From Bacteroides sp. (GTDB lineage Bacteria > Bacteroidota > Bacteroidia > Bacteroidales > Muribaculaceae), in NCBI GenBank assembly GCA_014802175.1, contig JAAVCU010000012.1:30896-73690 (forward strand): 42,795 bases of DNA. The letters run 5' to 3'. The notes below the pieces were generated by a model, which was given only the letters and a program-made list of their open reading frames with translations, was not told the DNA's origin and made no database searches. Positions 1 to 9,865 of the stretch are shown one piece after another (position 1 is the stretch's first letter; each line of letters begins with the position of its first letter). The translations under genes and the position numbers were made by a program.

Positions 1-537
1 CTGGATCTGTTGGACAATTCCCGGCGTCTCGACATGCTCGATTATTATGCGGTAGACAGCATAGTGAAAGTGCCAAACACTATGGAGGGTGTCTCGTATC
101 TGGAGAAAGTCACCCCCGATTATCTGAAGGTTTGCCTTACCCCCGTCTCCACGATGACTATCAAGATCCTTCCGGCAAAGAAAGGAGAGATCGTGATGGT
201 GGCATATACAGTAGGAGATAAGGATCAGGCTTACGACACAGACCTCCGTTTTTATGACACATCTTTCAATGAACTGAAGCGGGATAAATTCCTACAGCAG
301 GCGCCTTTGGATGCATTCTTCTCATGTCCCGACAAAGCTGCGAGGAAAGAGGTTGCCGCACTGGTGCCTTTCCCGACCGTGAGGTATCTGCCCGACGAGC
401 AGGGAACGGATATGACCGCAGAGATGACCGCCGGTCAGTTCCTGAGTCAGGACGATAAAAAGATTATCGGCAAATATCTGAAGCCCTCGGGGGTGAGATA
501 TCGCTGGACCGGAAGTAAATTCAATTTGGAGAAATAG
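1..537 (+). CDS. DUF3256 family protein, 5'-truncated by the window edge
   Basis: The reading frame is open from the first base (Leu-Asp-Leu-Leu-Asp-Asn...), so the true start and probably a signal peptide lie upstream. About 178 residues are visible. The stretch around NSRRLDMLDYYAVDS, followed by a DYLKVCLTP segment, matches my memory of DUF3256, a Bacteroidetes family of exported proteins of about 200 residues with no known function. No catalytic motif is visible. The stop at 535-537 is followed by a strong terminator, so it seems to end its own transcription unit, and the -33 box of the gltX promoter lies inside its last codons. Family assignment is moderately sure; function is unknown. 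Confidence 0.7.
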   Translation: MDLLDNSRRLDMLDYYAVDSIVKVPNTMEGVSYLEKVTPDYLKVCLTPVSTMTIKILPAKKGEIVMVAYTVGDKDQAYDTDLRFYDTSFNELKRDKFLQQAPLDAFFSCPDKAARKEVAALVPFPTVRYLPDEQGTDMTAEMTAGQFLSQDDKKIIGKYLKPSGVRYRWTGSKFNLEK

Positions 538-556
538 TTGAAATAGATTAATTTTG
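525..556 (+). promoter_or_regulatory. Bacteroidetes-type promoter for gltX-waaA
   Basis: TTTG at 525-528, a 20-nt spacer, and TAATTTTG at 549-556 match the Bacteroidetes consensus TTTG-N19-21-TAnnTTTG. Transcription would start near 563, giving a leader of about 73 nt before gltX. The -33 box lies in the end of the upstream gene, and the -7 box overlaps the left arm of the terminator stem. Confidence 0.65.
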
Positions 557-599
557 CAGTGGCGAAGGAGCGCAAGTGATTTCGCCACTGCAAATTTTT
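553..599 (+). terminator. Rho-independent terminator after the DUF3256 gene
   Basis: There are perfect 14-bp arms at 553-566 and 581-594, with a 14-nt loop and five T (595-599) after the stem. It lies 15 bases after the upstream stop. A transcript started from the promoter at 525-556 lacks most of the left arm, so it should not fold this hairpin. Confidence 0.8.
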
Positions 600-635
600 C
601 TATATAGCTATAAAAAAGATAAATTAAAACACAAT

Positions 636-2165
636 ATGGAACGCAAAGTAAGAGTACGTTTTGCCCCTTCTCCCACAGGCCCTCTGCACATCGGCGGAGT
701 GCGCACCGCATTATATAACTATCTGTTCGCCCGCGCCAACGGCGGAGAGATGATCCTGCGTATCGAGGACACAGATTCGCGTCGATTCGTGCCCGGAGCC
801 GAGGAGTATATCAATGAATCGCTTGCATGGCTCGGAATCGGCATTGATGAAGGAGTGCGCGAAGGTGGCGAATATGGACCTTACAAGCAAAGCGAGCGTC
901 GCGACATTTACCGCCGCTATGTAAAGCAACTGCTTGACAACGGCAAGGCGTATATCGCCTTCGATACCCCCGAGGAACTCGAAGCAGCCCGCAACGCCGT
1001 TCCCAACTTCCAGTATGATGCCTCCACCCGCGGCAATATGCGCAATTCGCTCACCATGCCGGCAGAGGAGGTTCAGAAACTCATCGACGGCGGAGAACAG
1101 TATGTGGTGCGTTTCCTTATAGAGCCTAACAAGGAGGTAAAGGTAAATGACCTCATCCGTGGCGAAGTTACGGTCAACTCATCGATCCTTGATGACAAGG
1201 TGCTATACAAGAGTGCTGATGATCTTCCCACCTATCACCTCGCAAATATCGTCGATGACCATCTGATGGAGGTGAGCCACGTTATCCGAGGAGAGGAATG
1301 GTTGCCTTCCGCACCGCTCCATGTGCTTCTCTATGAGGCATTCGGATGGAGTGACACAATGCCTGCGTTCGTGCATCTGCCGTTGTTGCTCAAACCGGTA
1401 GGTAACGGTAAACTATCGAAACGCGATGGCGACAAATTAGGCTTCCCCGTGTTCCCTCTTGAGTGGCACGATCCAAAGTCGGGTGAGATCTCTTCCGGTT
1501 ACAGAGAGAAGGGTTATCTCCCCGAGGCTGTGGTCAACTTCCTTGCTCTGCTCGGATGGAACCCCGGCGACGATTCGGAGGTGATGAGCATGGATGAATT
1601 GGTTAAGAAATTCTCGTTCGATCATTGCTCTAAAGCCGGTGCGAAATTCGATTATCAGAAAGGTATCTGGTTTAACCATGAGTATCTGATGTCGAAACCC
1701 GATAATGAACTTGCAGAACTCTTCAAACCGATTTTGAAAGAGAAGGGTATCGAAGGATTCAGCGATGAATACATAGCGCGAGCGTTGGGAATGGTCAAGA
1801 GCCGCGCCAACCTTATTCCCGATCTTTGGGATCAGGCCGATTTCTTCTTCACTGCTCCCACTCAATATGCGGAAAAAGATATCCGCAAACGTTGGAGTGC
1901 AGACACTCCGCGAATCATGGAGGAGCTTATCGGCGTGCTGGAGGGTATCGAGGATATGACCTCTGCCAATGCCGAGAAGATTGTGCTCGACTGGATTGCC
2001 GAGAATGGCTATCACCTCGGAAATGTGATGAACGCATTCCGACTCGCGGTGGTTGGAGCATGCCGTGGCCCGCACATGTTTGATGTTACGGAGCTTATGC
2101 CCAAAGAGGAGGTTATAGCGCGTATCCGCAAGGCAGTAGCAGAAATTCCCGTTCCTGAGAAATGA
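636..2165 (+). CDS. gltX: Glutamyl-tRNA synthetase
   Basis: The protein has 509 residues, the usual size for a class I GluRS, and charges tRNA-Glu in the cytoplasm. The start at 636 gives [20 protein letters not shown], the typical beginning, with the HIGH-type motif PLHIGG at residues 16-21. The upstream in-frame codons would extend into the terminator and are rejected. The KMSKS-type motif is KLSKRDG at about residues 259-265. The anticodon-binding helical domain follows. The gene overlaps waaA by four bases (ATGA), indicating translational coupling. Whether the enzyme also charges tRNA-Gln cannot be judged here. Confidence 0.97.
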   Translation: MERKVRVRFAPSPTGPLHIGGVRTALYNYLFARANGGEMILRIEDTDSRRFVPGAEEYINESLAWLGIGIDEGVREGGEYGPYKQSERRDIYRRYVKQLLDNGKAYIAFDTPEELEAARNAVPNFQYDASTRGNMRNSLTMPAEEVQKLIDGGEQYVVRFLIEPNKEVKVNDLIRGEVTVNSSILDDKVLYKSADDLPTYHLANIVDDHLMEVSHVIRGEEWLPSAPLHVLLYEAFGWSDTMPAFVHLPLLLKPVGNGKLSKRDGDKLGFPVFPLEWHDPKSGEISSGYREKGYLPEAVVNFLALLGWNPGDDSEVMSMDELVKKFSFDHCSKAGAKFDYQKGIWFNHEYLMSKPDNELAELFKPILKEKGIEGFSDEYIARALGMVKSRANLIPDLWDQADFFFTAPTQYAEKDIRKRWSADTPRIMEELIGVLEGIEDMTSANAEKIVLDWIAENGYHLGNVMNAFRLAVVGACRGPHMFDVTELMPKEEVIARIRKAVAEIPVPEK

Positions 2166-3475
2166 GACTCCCCCGATTTAAAGAGGTGAGGGGAGTCCTT
2201 GCCGAAGCAAGTCGACAGATGTTAGAGAAGCCGCTGTATTCAGCGGCTATCTCCGCATTTGGCGCGGGGGTTCGTGTGGCAGGTGTGCGCAATCATAAAG
2301 CCGGACTGTTGGCTAAAGGACAAAAAGAGATCTGGAACCGACTGAAGGAGGGGATAGACACGAAAGCCCGCTACATCTGGGTTCATGCTGCATCATTAGG
2401 AGAATTTGAGCAAGGACGCCCGCTGATCGAAAAGATAAAGAGGGAACGACCCGAATATAAGATATTGCTTACGTTCTTCTCACCATCGGGTTATGAAGTT
2501 CGCAAGAACTATGCCGAGGCTGACTGTGTGTGCTATCTGCCTCTGGATACCCCCGGACGTGTAAACCGTTTTCTGGATATGGTGCGTCCCGAGATGGCAA
2601 TATTCGTCAAATATGAGTTCTGGCGCAATTATCTCCACGCTTTGTGGCAGCGTCAGATCCCCACATATCTGATAAGCGCGGTGTTCCGACCGGATCAGGC
2701 ATTTTTCAAAAAGAGGATGGCATGGTATGCTCTATGGCTCAAATGGTACACTCACATCTTTGTGCAGGATGAGCGAAGCCGTGAACTCCTGCGAAAAGTG
2801 AACGTGGAGAATGTGGATGTGTTCGGCGACACCCGTTTCGACCGGGTCAGCGATATCCGCGCCAATGGTAAGCGTATTCCGGAATTGGAGCAGTTTGCCG
2901 ATAGCGGAAACCCCTGGCGACAACCGGTGATGATGGCAGGAAGCAGCTGGCCGCAGGATGAGGCTGTTTATGCCGACTGGTTTAACCGTCATCCGGATGT
3001 GAAGTTGGTGATCGCTCCCCATGAGTTTGATGAAGCTCGCCTCACCGAACTTAAAAGCCGTTTCCGTAACGGAGCCGTGTTGATGAGTGAGGCGAAAAAG
3101 GATTCCACTCTGATGAAAGATAAGCAGGTGTTGATTCTGGACTGCTTCGGATTGCTCTCATCGGCTTATGCTTATTGCGATGTGGCGTATGTCGGGGGTG
3201 GTTTTGGTGCTGGCTTGCACAACATCAACGAGGCGGCTGTGTATGACGTGCCGGTGATTTACGGACCCAACAATGCCAAATTCATCGAAGCGAGGGAGAT
3301 GGCGGTGTCGGGAGGTGGTTTGCCGATAAGCTCGAAAGAGGATTTCGAGAAGATAGCCGACACTCTATTGTCGGCGGATTCCGCAGAACGCAAACAAAAG
3401 GGGATCCAGGCAGGAAATTACATCCGCAGCAAGCTTGGCGCCACCGATAAGATATTTGCCAAAATTTTCTCATGA
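2162..3475 (+). CDS. waaA: 3-deoxy-D-manno-octulosonic acid transferase
   Basis: This 437-residue GT30 family glycosyltransferase adds Kdo from CMP-Kdo to the lipid A precursor at the inner membrane. The N-terminal hydrophobic segment (about residues 22-42) fits the membrane anchor of the family. WVHAASLGE at 73-81 carries the conserved catalytic Glu81 of the acceptor-side domain. Near residues 345-367, [20 protein letters not shown] matches the CMP-Kdo binding region of GT30. The start overlaps the gltX stop, and pairing with a tRNA synthetase gene probably reflects shared growth-linked expression. The product suggests ordinary lipopolysaccharide with Kdo in this organism. Confidence 0.95.
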   Translation: MRLPRFKEVRGVLAEASRQMLEKPLYSAAISAFGAGVRVAGVRNHKAGLLAKGQKEIWNRLKEGIDTKARYIWVHAASLGEFEQGRPLIEKIKRERPEYKILLTFFSPSGYEVRKNYAEADCVCYLPLDTPGRVNRFLDMVRPEMAIFVKYEFWRNYLHALWQRQIPTYLISAVFRPDQAFFKKRMAWYALWLKWYTHIFVQDERSRELLRKVNVENVDVFGDTRFDRVSDIRANGKRIPELEQFADSGNPWRQPVMMAGSSWPQDEAVYADWFNRHPDVKLVIAPHEFDEARLTELKSRFRNGAVLMSEAKKDSTLMKDKQVLILDCFGLLSSAYAYCDVAYVGGGFGAGLHNINEAAVYDVPVIYGPNNAKFIEAREMAVSGGGLPISSKEDFEKIADTLLSADSAERKQKGIQAGNYIRSKLGATDKIFAKIFS

Positions 3476-3621
3476 CTGTGAATAAATAATGAATTAATAG
3501 GTTGATATATCTAAATAAATTGAGTTCTAACTGAATAGCTCAATAATTAATTATTAACTATTAATATTAATCATTCATTATTAACGACTCTTAATACTTA
3601 CTGAAAATAATTACTGATAAC

Positions 3622-5574
3622 ATGAAATCGAAACTCATTGCAATTGCTTTGACAGCAGGAAGTCTGGTGGCTGGAGCTGCACCGATGCAGACGATCACCA
3701 TCAACACCTCAAAGAAAGGTGCCGCGATTCCTGAGACTATGTATGGCCTCTTTTTCGAGGATATTAATTTCGGTGCAGACGGAGGATTGTATGCCGAAAA
3801 AATCAAAAACCGCTCTTTTGAATTTGCCAATCCGCTTCAGGGGTGGTCGATCGCCGGAAAGGTAGAGGTTAAGAACGACGGTCCTTTCGAGCGTAACCCC
3901 CATTATGTGGAGCTGAAGGGTACAGGTCATAACGACAAGCACACCGCAATCGTGAACGAAGGCTTTTTCGGAGTTTCTTTCGAGAAAGATTCCGTTTATG
4001 ATTTCAGTGTATATGCGCGTGTTCCGGATGGGGGGAAGGCTAAGATCGAGGTTCAGCTTGTGGATGAAGCCACTCATGGCGGAAACCAGACTTACGCTTC
4101 CAAGAAAATAGAGATTTCCGGCAGCGAATGGACAAAATATACGTGCGAACTCACACCAAGCAAAACGATCCACAAAGGTAAACTCCGCATCTTCCTCAAG
4201 AAGCCGGAGAATACAGTGGATCTTGAGCATGTATCGCTTTTTCCACGTAACAATGTCAACGGTCTGAGAACAGATCTTGTGCAGAAACTTGCCGATCTGA
4301 AACCGGGAGTGTTCCGCTTCCCGGGTGGATGTATCGTGGAAGGTACGGACCTTGCCACACGCTATCAATGGAAAAACACTGTAGGTGCTCCCGAGAACCG
4401 TCCTCTCAACGAGAATCGCTGGCAATATACGTTCACACATCATTTCTTCCCCGATTATTACCAGACCTATGGATTGGGATTCTACGAGTATTTCGTGCTG
4501 AGCGAATTGTTGGGTGCGGCTCCGCTGCCGGTGCTTAATGTTGGTTTGTCGTGTCAGTATCAGAACCACGATATGTCGGCGCACGTGCCTGTTGATGAGC
4601 TTGATCCTTACATCCAGGATGCTCTTGACCTCATTGAATTTGCGAATGGTCCCGTAACCTCAAAATGGGGTGCGCTTCGTGCGGAGATGGGTCATCCGGA
4701 GCCTTTCAATATGAAATACATTGGAGTCGGCAACGAGCAATGGGGTCCCGAATATGTAGAGCGCCTTGCTCCATTCGTGAAAGCTATACGTGCCAAATAT
4801 CCGGAGATAAAGATTATTGGTTCGTCAGGTCCAGACTCGGAAGGTGATAAGTTTGAATATCTCTGGCCCGAGATGAAGAAGGTGAAAGTTGATCTGGTCG
4901 ATGAGCATTTCTATCGTCCCGACGAGTGGTTCCTCTCGCAGGGAACACGTTATGATTCATACGATCGCAAAGGTCCGAAAGTGTTTGCCGGTGAATATGC
5001 TTGCCACACCAAGGGTCATAATCAGAACCATTTCGGTGCAGCTCTCTGTGAGGCAGCGTTCATGACGGGTCTCGAACGCAATGCCGATGTTGTGGAGATG
5101 GCTACATACGCTCCTCTGTTTGCGCATGTGGATGGTTGGCAGTGGCGTCCGGATATGATCTGGTTCGATAACCTGCGCAGCATGCCCACAGCAAGCTATT
5201 ACGTTCAGCAGATGTACGGACTTAACCGCGGATCGCGTGTGGTTCCTACGTCGATCGACAAACGTCCGGTGGCGGGTCTTGAGGGGCAGAATGGTCTTTT
5301 TGCTACCACTGCTTATGACGAGGCTACAAAGCAGTACATAGTCAAGATTGTAAATACTTCAGACGAGGCGCAGGAGGTTAAGCTCGACTTCAAAGGGCTC
5401 AAAGGTAAGTTCGATAAGGCGAATGTGATCTCATTCCACGCCGAAGATAAGGATGAGAACACGCTTGACCATCCGAATACAGTGAAACCGGTTGAGTATA
5501 ATGAGTTGTTCGATGCCACCGCCGCGCCGGTTGTTAAGGTAGGAGCAAAGACTTTCAAGATTTTTAGATTTTAA
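3622..5574 (+). CDS. Alpha-L-arabinofuranosidase, GH51, secreted
   Basis: The protein has 650 residues with a signal peptide ([20 protein letters not shown]). An N-terminal beta-sandwich-like region (about 60-210) resembles a carbohydrate-binding module, followed by the GH51 barrel and a C-terminal beta domain. In GNEQWG the acid/base Glu is about residue 372, and in FAGEY the nucleophile is about Glu458. It should release terminal arabinofuranose from arabinan or arabinoxylan in the periplasm or at the surface. No T9SS C-terminal domain and no lipobox is seen. The 146-bp gap upstream is very AT-rich, without a clear TAnnTTTG box. The gene is five bases from the aldolase gene, so they form an operon. 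No SusCD pair is near, so this is not a typical polysaccharide utilization locus. Confidence 0.92.
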   Translation: MKSKLIAIALTAGSLVAGAAPMQTITINTSKKGAAIPETMYGLFFEDINFGADGGLYAEKIKNRSFEFANPLQGWSIAGKVEVKNDGPFERNPHYVELKGTGHNDKHTAIVNEGFFGVSFEKDSVYDFSVYARVPDGGKAKIEVQLVDEATHGGNQTYASKKIEISGSEWTKYTCELTPSKTIHKGKLRIFLKKPENTVDLEHVSLFPRNNVNGLRTDLVQKLADLKPGVFRFPGGCIVEGTDLATRYQWKNTVGAPENRPLNENRWQYTFTHHFFPDYYQTYGLGFYEYFVLSELLGAAPLPVLNVGLSCQYQNHDMSAHVPVDELDPYIQDALDLIEFANGPVTSKWGALRAEMGHPEPFNMKYIGVGNEQWGPEYVERLAPFVKAIRAKYPEIKIIGSSGPDSEGDKFEYLWPEMKKVKVDLVDEHFYRPDEWFLSQGTRYDSYDRKGPKVFAGEYACHTKGHNQNHFGAALCEAAFMTGLERNADVVEMATYAPLFAHVDGWQWRPDMIWFDNLRSMPTASYYVQQMYGLNRGSRVVPTSIDKRPVAGLEGQNGLFATTAYDEATKQYIVKIVNTSDEAQEVKLDFKGLKGKFDKANVISFHAEDKDENTLDHPNTVKPVEYNELFDATAAPVVKVGAKTFKIFRF

Positions 5575-5579
5575 TTAAG

Positions 5580-6242
5580 ATGCCTAAGTTTGATAAATTG
5601 CAGGTATGGAACAAGATGGAGAAGGCTCCGGTCGTGCCTGTGTTCTATAATAAAGATATTGAGACGGCCTGCAAGGTTGTGAAAGCCTGCTACGATGGAG
5701 GTATCCGTCTGTTTGAGTTTACCAACCGTGGAGACTTCGCACACGAAGTTTTTCAGGGTGTAGTGAAATATGCAGCCAAGGAATGTCCGGAGATGGCAGT
5801 GGGTGTCGGCAGTGTTGTCGAGCCCGCTACTGCCGCCCTTTATATGCAGATGGGTGCTTGCTTTGTGGTTGGACCTCTTTTCAATGAGGAGGTAGCGAAG
5901 GTTTGTAACCGACGCGGTGTTCCTTACATCCCCGGATGCGGTTCAGTGACGGAGGTCGGAAAAGCTCAGGAGTCGGGATGCGAGATCTGCAAGCTCTTCC
6001 CCGGCGATGTGCTCGGGCCGAAGATGGTGAAAGGTCTGATGGCGCCCATGCCATGGTCGAAGATCATGGTAACCGGCGGAGTGGCTCCCGAGAAAGAGAA
6101 TCTTGAGAGCTGGTTCGGGTCAGGAGCGTTTGCCGTGGGAATGGGTTCGAAGCTATTCCCGAAAGAGGCTGTGGCTTCCGGCAAGTGGGAAGATATCTCA
6201 AGACTCTGTGCGGAATGTCTCTCTTTCGTTCCCGGGAGATAA
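5580..6242 (+). CDS. eda: KDPG/KHG aldolase family protein
   Basis: This 220-residue class I aldolase is close to the 213 residues of E. coli Eda. The Schiff-base lysine is Lys138 in CKLFPGD, the catalytic Glu is Glu46 in LFEFTNR, and the phosphate-site segment [11 protein letters not shown] follows at about 158-168. The family cleaves 2-keto-3-deoxy-6-phosphogluconate or 4-hydroxy-2-oxoglutarate to pyruvate. It is translated five bases after the GH51 gene, which might point to sugar-acid catabolism linked to hemicellulose or pectin, but no kinase or dehydratase partner is present, so the true substrate is open. A strong terminator follows. Confidence 0.88.
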   Translation: MPKFDKLQVWNKMEKAPVVPVFYNKDIETACKVVKACYDGGIRLFEFTNRGDFAHEVFQGVVKYAAKECPEMAVGVGSVVEPATAALYMQMGACFVVGPLFNEEVAKVCNRRGVPYIPGCGSVTEVGKAQESGCEICKLFPGDVLGPKMVKGLMAPMPWSKIMVTGGVAPEKENLESWFGSGAFAVGMGSKLFPKEAVASGKWEDISRLCAECLSFVPGR

Positions 6243-6275
6243 GACCCCTGCAATAGATAGATATTAAATTGCGTT

Positions 6276-6324
6276 ATTGTTATAGGTGTGGTCCTTGATG
6301 ATCGCACCTATAACAATTTTTTTT
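6276..6324 (+). terminator. Rho-independent terminator between eda and porE
   Basis: There are perfect 13-bp arms at 6276-6288 and 6305-6317, a 16-nt loop, and eight T (6317-6324). The U-tract ends six bases before the porE start codon, so it is either an ordinary operon end or an attenuator for porE. Confidence 0.85.
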
Positions 6325-6330
6325 GACTCT

Positions 6331-8310
6331 ATGAAATCAGTTTCATTCAAAATATTAGCATTGATTTTTGCTGTGGTTGCACTTGTGAGCTGTAAGACTC
6401 CTAAACTGACCGAAGCTGACGAGCAGATGGGGCGCGGGGAATTTTTCAATGCAGCCAAGACCTATCGTTCGGTATATAACAAACTGTCGCCAAAAACCGA
6501 CAGGGAGTTGCGCGGAGAAGTCGCCTATAAGATGGCTACGTGCTATCGCCGGTTGAACCAGTCGGCGCGGGCTGCCGCCTCGTATCAGAATGCGATACGT
6601 TATGAGTATCCTGACTCCACCGCTTTCTATTATCTCGGAAGGTCGCTGCAAGGGGAGGGGAAATACCCACAGGCGATAGATGCTTATAAGACATACCTCG
6701 AATGGCGACCGGACGATGCGTTGGCTAAGGAGGGTATACGCGGATGTCAGAAGGCTATCCGCTCCAAGAATGAACCCAAGACCCATTATATAGTAAAGAA
6801 CGCCAAACTCTTCAATTCGCAGCGTTCCGATTTCGCTCCGATGTATCTCGACAAGACCCTTAACACTATCTATTTCACATCTTCGACGGAGAAGGCCACC
6901 GGCACCAACAAGTCGGAAATCACCGGCACAAAGAAATCGGATATCTTTTTCTCTACAAAAAATGAGCGTGGCGAGTGGCAGCGCCCCGAACCGGCGGGTG
7001 GTGAACTTAACACGGAGGCGGATGAGGGTATTGTCAGTTTTTCGCCGGATGGTCAGACGATGTACCTGACCGTGGCGCGTCGTTCCGAAACATCGAATAC
7101 GTCAGTGGAAATTTTCACTTCGCAGCGCTCTGACGCGACGTGGAGTGCGCCGCAGAAATATGAGATTACCGCTGATACTCTTTCGGCCTACGGTCACCCG
7201 GCTGTTTCTCCCGATGGGGTGTATCTGTATTTCTCTTCTGATATGCCGGGAGGATTCGGGGGTAAGGATATATGGCGGATAAATCTGAAATCTCCTGTGG
7301 GATCACTCGAGAACCTCGGAGAACAGATCAATACTTCCGGCGATGAGATGTTTCCCTACGTGCGCACTGATTCGCTACTCTATTTCTCCTCCGATGGACA
7401 TCCCGGCTTCGGCGGACTCGATCTGTTCCGAGCTAAGCTCAATACCACCGGACAGAGGTGGAGCGTTGAGAATATGGGCTTGCCGATGAACAGTTCGGGC
7501 GATGATTTCGGAATCACATACGGTGAAGGTGAGTCCGGATTCTTCAGCTCCAACCGTAAGGATGCAAGGGGTTATGACAGCATATATAGCTTTGAATTGC
7601 CCGAAATACTCGTTACCATTTCAGGTTATGTCCTTGATAAGGATGAGGAACCGGTGCCGGGCGCTGTTATCAGGATTGTCGGAGACGACGGTTCGAACCA
7701 GAAGGAGGTTGCACGCGACGACGGTTCGTTTAAATTCAAACTTGAACGCGGCGTGAAATATGTGATGAAGGCCGGTGCAACGGGTTATCTGAATGTGAAG
7801 CAGGAGTTTCAGTCGGGAATGGAGGAGGAGAACGCTGATTATGGCGTGGATTTCATACTTGCCGCCATCAATAAGCCGCAGGTAGTGGAGAATATATTCT
7901 ACGATTTCGATAAGGCGACGTTGCGCCCCGAATCGAAGGAGGCCCTGAATGAGATAATAGCTACGCTGAATGAGAATCCGAATGTTACCATAGAGATGGG
8001 TGCTCATACCGACCGTAAGGGATCTGACGAGTATAACATCAATCTTTCGAACCGCAGGGCAAAGAGTGTGGTTGATTATCTGATAGCGGCGGGAATAAAT
8101 CCGGAGCGTCTGACATGGAAAGGTTACGGCGAGAGTGTGCCGAAGCGGGTTACAAAGCGAATAAACCGCGAATTTCCGCAATTTCCGGAGGATACGGTTC
8201 TTGATGAGGCGTTTATAGAGACGTTGTCGCCCGAGGATCAGGAGGCAGCGGATCAGATAAACAGACGTACTGAATTTCAGGTAACCTCCATTGATTTCAA
8301 TTATTATTGA
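6331..8310 (+). CDS. porE: T9SS peptidoglycan-binding lipoprotein PorE
   Basis: The protein has 659 residues. The start at 6331 gives MKSVSFKILALIFAVVALVS followed by Cys21, a clear lipoprotein signal. The domain order is TPR-like helices (about 25-150), PD40/WD40-type beta-propeller repeats (about 160-425, with motifs such as SPDGVYLYFSSD), a carboxypeptidase regulatory-like fold (about 427-500) and an OmpA C-terminal domain (about 520-655) with peptidoglycan-contact residues in HTDRKGSDEYNINLSNRRA. This is the architecture reported for PorE of Porphyromonas gingivalis, which links the type IX secretion machinery to peptidoglycan. The order fits PorE better than a generic OmpA protein. The only upstream space holds a terminator, so its promoter is unclear. 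Confidence 0.85.
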   Translation: MKSVSFKILALIFAVVALVSCKTPKLTEADEQMGRGEFFNAAKTYRSVYNKLSPKTDRELRGEVAYKMATCYRRLNQSARAAASYQNAIRYEYPDSTAFYYLGRSLQGEGKYPQAIDAYKTYLEWRPDDALAKEGIRGCQKAIRSKNEPKTHYIVKNAKLFNSQRSDFAPMYLDKTLNTIYFTSSTEKATGTNKSEITGTKKSDIFFSTKNERGEWQRPEPAGGELNTEADEGIVSFSPDGQTMYLTVARRSETSNTSVEIFTSQRSDATWSAPQKYEITADTLSAYGHPAVSPDGVYLYFSSDMPGGFGGKDIWRINLKSPVGSLENLGEQINTSGDEMFPYVRTDSLLYFSSDGHPGFGGLDLFRAKLNTTGQRWSVENMGLPMNSSGDDFGITYGEGESGFFSSNRKDARGYDSIYSFELPEILVTISGYVLDKDEEPVPGAVIRIVGDDGSNQKEVARDDGSFKFKLERGVKYVMKAGATGYLNVKQEFQSGMEEENADYGVDFILAAINKPQVVENIFYDFDKATLRPESKEALNEIIATLNENPNVTIEMGAHTDRKGSDEYNINLSNRRAKSVVDYLIAAGINPERLTWKGYGESVPKRVTKRINREFPQFPEDTVLDEAFIETLSPEDQEAADQINRRTEFQVTSIDFNYY

Positions 8311-8333
8311 TGTCGGAAGATGAGAATGGATTA

Positions 8334-8368
8334 AGGCCCCGACTGCCATTTTTTATGAGTCGGGGCCT
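8334..8368. terminator. GC-rich hairpin between convergent porE and adk
   Basis: There are perfect 11-bp arms at 8334-8344 and 8358-8368 with a 13-nt loop. No long T-run follows on either strand, but the hairpin sits beside the palindrome at 8375-8408 and probably forms part of a tandem convergent terminator. Confidence 0.55.
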
Positions 8369-8374
8369 AAAACC

Positions 8375-8408
8375 AAAAAGAAGAACGCATTAATGCGTTC
8401 TTCTTTTT
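8375..8408. terminator. Bidirectional palindromic terminator over the adk stop codon
   Basis: This is a perfect 34-bp palindrome. Its arms end in A5 on one side and T5 on the other, so both strands give a hairpin closed by a U-tract. It serves convergent porE and adk. On the minus strand it encodes the last Adk residues (KRRTH) and the stop. Confidence 0.8.
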
Positions 8409-8986
8409 GCTCCTGTAGCCTTCTCAACTCCGGTTGCTATATTGTTGAAGATTTCATCAACAATTCCCGAGCCGTTGATTGGGATATATTTACCCTCTTT
8501 TGTGTAATACTCCTTGAGGGGATGTGTCTGGTTGTGATAAACGTCCAGGCGACTCTTGATAGTTTCGAGGTTGTCGTCGGCGCGTCCTGTTTCCTGTCCA
8601 CGGCGGATCATACGGTCGATCAGCTCCTCTTCCGGCACCTCCAGACCGATTACTGCATGCAGATCCGTGTTGCGTTTCTGAAGAAGTTCCTTCAATGCCT
8701 CAGCCTGCGGGATAGTGCGCGGGAAGCCATCGAAAATCACACCCTTTTTGTCCGATGCCTCTTTGTCGAGCACATCGTCGAGAATTTTGATCATCAGATC
8801 GTCGGGGATAAGATTACCCTTGGAGATATATTCGTCGGCAATCTTTCCGAGTTCCGTGCCACGTTTAATGTGGTCGCGGAGCACTTCACCTGTAGAAATG
8901 TGATAGAGCCCGTATTCGTCAATCAGCTTGGCGCTCTGTGTGCCTTTGCCGCTTCCGGGGGCTCCGAATAATACTAAATTAAGCAT
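8390..8986 (-). CDS. adk: Adenylate kinase
   Basis: This 198-residue protein interconverts ATP + AMP and 2 ADP in the cytoplasm. The P-loop GAPGSGKGTQ lies at residues 8-17, the AMP-binding region is around HISTGEVLRD, and DGFPRTIPQ follows. The LID is short and has no zinc cysteines. The start at 8986 gives MLNLVLFGAPG and overlaps hpt by eight bases, so hpt and adk are co-transcribed for purine salvage and nucleotide balance. The C-terminal tail AKRRTH is encoded inside the terminator palindrome. Confidence 0.96.
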   Translation of the reverse strand: MLNLVLFGAPGSGKGTQSAKLIDEYGLYHISTGEVLRDHIKRGTELGKIADEYISKGNLIPDDLMIKILDDVLDKEASDKKGVIFDGFPRTIPQAEALKELLQKRNTDLHAVIGLEVPEEELIDRMIRRGQETGRADDNLETIKSRLDVYHNQTHPLKEYYTKEGKYIPINGSGIVDEIFNNIATGVEKATGAKRRTH

Positions 8987-9530
8987 AATCTTCTTTTATT
9001 ACATAGATGTCTTTCAAGTTGCGCACTTTTCCGTCGAGGTCAAGACCGTAACCGATAATGAACTTTGGCGGAATGGAGAACGCGATATAATCGGGAGTGT
9101 AGCCGGTGCGTGAGCTTTCCGGTTTGTGAAGGAGTGTGGCGAAACGTACCGAACGTGGATTGCGTGTCTTCAGGTCGGCAATCATTTTCTGCGCGGTGAG
9201 ACCAGTGTCGACTATATCCTCTATTATCACTACATCCTTACCGGCGATGTCTTCCTTGAGACCGATAACCTCTTTAACTTTACCGGTGGTTGAGGTCCCT
9301 TCATAGCTCGAATACTTCACGAAAGTGATTACGGAGTTGTTGATGCCGATTTCGCGATAAAGGTCTGCGGCAAACATAAATGCACCGTTGAGCACACAAA
9401 TAAAAATAGGGCTTGAATCGCCGAGGTCGTTGCGGATCTCATCGGCAACGCGTTTCACCTGCTCTGCGATCTGGTCTCTTGTTATGTAAGGAACAAAAGT
9501 CAGACCGTCTACTGTAATTTGATTTTCCAT
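8979..9530 (-). CDS. hpt: Hypoxanthine phosphoribosyltransferase
   Basis: The protein has 183 residues, typical of HPRT. It converts hypoxanthine or guanine plus PRPP to IMP or GMP. The PRPP-binding motif VVIIEDIVDTGLTA lies at about residues 100-113. An upstream VLNGAFMFAADL segment and a C-terminal FIIGYGLDLDGKVRNL segment also match the family. It is the first gene of the hpt-adk unit, with a promoter in the upstream gap. Confidence 0.95.
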   Translation of the reverse strand: MENQITVDGLTFVPYITRDQIAEQVKRVADEIRNDLGDSSPIFICVLNGAFMFAADLYREIGINNSVITFVKYSSYEGTSTTGKVKEVIGLKEDIAGKDVVIIEDIVDTGLTAQKMIADLKTRNPRSVRFATLLHKPESSRTGYTPDYIAFSIPPKFIIGYGLDLDGKVRNLKDIYVIKEDYA

Positions 9531-9637
9531 TGCAATCTTTTTACTATGGAGAGAGTGATAAGAGTATTAGGAGAGAAGAGTAAATATAAATATATGATTG
9601 ATATTCACTGATTGATTCCGACAGGAACTTCTCAATG

Positions 9638-9669
9638 CAAAGTTAATAATTTGTGCTGAGAAATGCAAT
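9638..9669 (-). promoter_or_regulatory. Promoter for hpt-adk
   Basis: On the minus strand TAACTTTG (9645-9638) matches TAnnTTTG, with ATTG (9669-9666) 20 nt upstream as an imperfect -33 box. It lies about 108 bases before hpt. Within the 335-base gap 9531-9865 it is divergent from the small-RNA-like unit at 9745; I see nothing else in 9531-9637. Confidence 0.6.
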
Positions 9670-9744
9670 GAAAAAATGCGGAATAATTAAATAATGTTAA
9701 AAGACAAAATTTTTTATATGTTTTGTAGCATATATTCGAGAAAT

Positions 9745-9830
9745 TTATTAATTTTGCATTGAGTTTTTCATGGTATTAGATTTTAAGGTTAACGAAAGAT
9801 TGGTTGTCGGGATGACAATCAATTTTTTTT
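9745..9830 (+). ncRNA. Putative small RNA, copy 1 (promoter plus terminator unit)
   Basis: A -7 box TAATTTTG lies at 9749-9756; a possible TTTG at 9722-9725 is slightly far (23 nt). About 50 bases further is a 10-bp stem with one G-U pair (9799-9808 with 9814-9823, loop GGGAT), followed by eight T ending at 9830. The predicted transcript is about 65-70 nt with no ORF. The unit recurs at 13073-13158 with one difference in 86 bases. The kinase gene starts 36 bases after the U-tract, so here it might alternatively be an attenuating leader. Confidence 0.6.
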
Positions 9831-9865
9831 ATGCCTGAATTTAAGTAACATAAAGTATCCAATTT

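Noticed and set aside
3709..4584. Antisense open frame of 291 codons in the GH51 gene
   Set aside because: It is fully inside a well-supported glycoside hydrolase gene and has no family motif.
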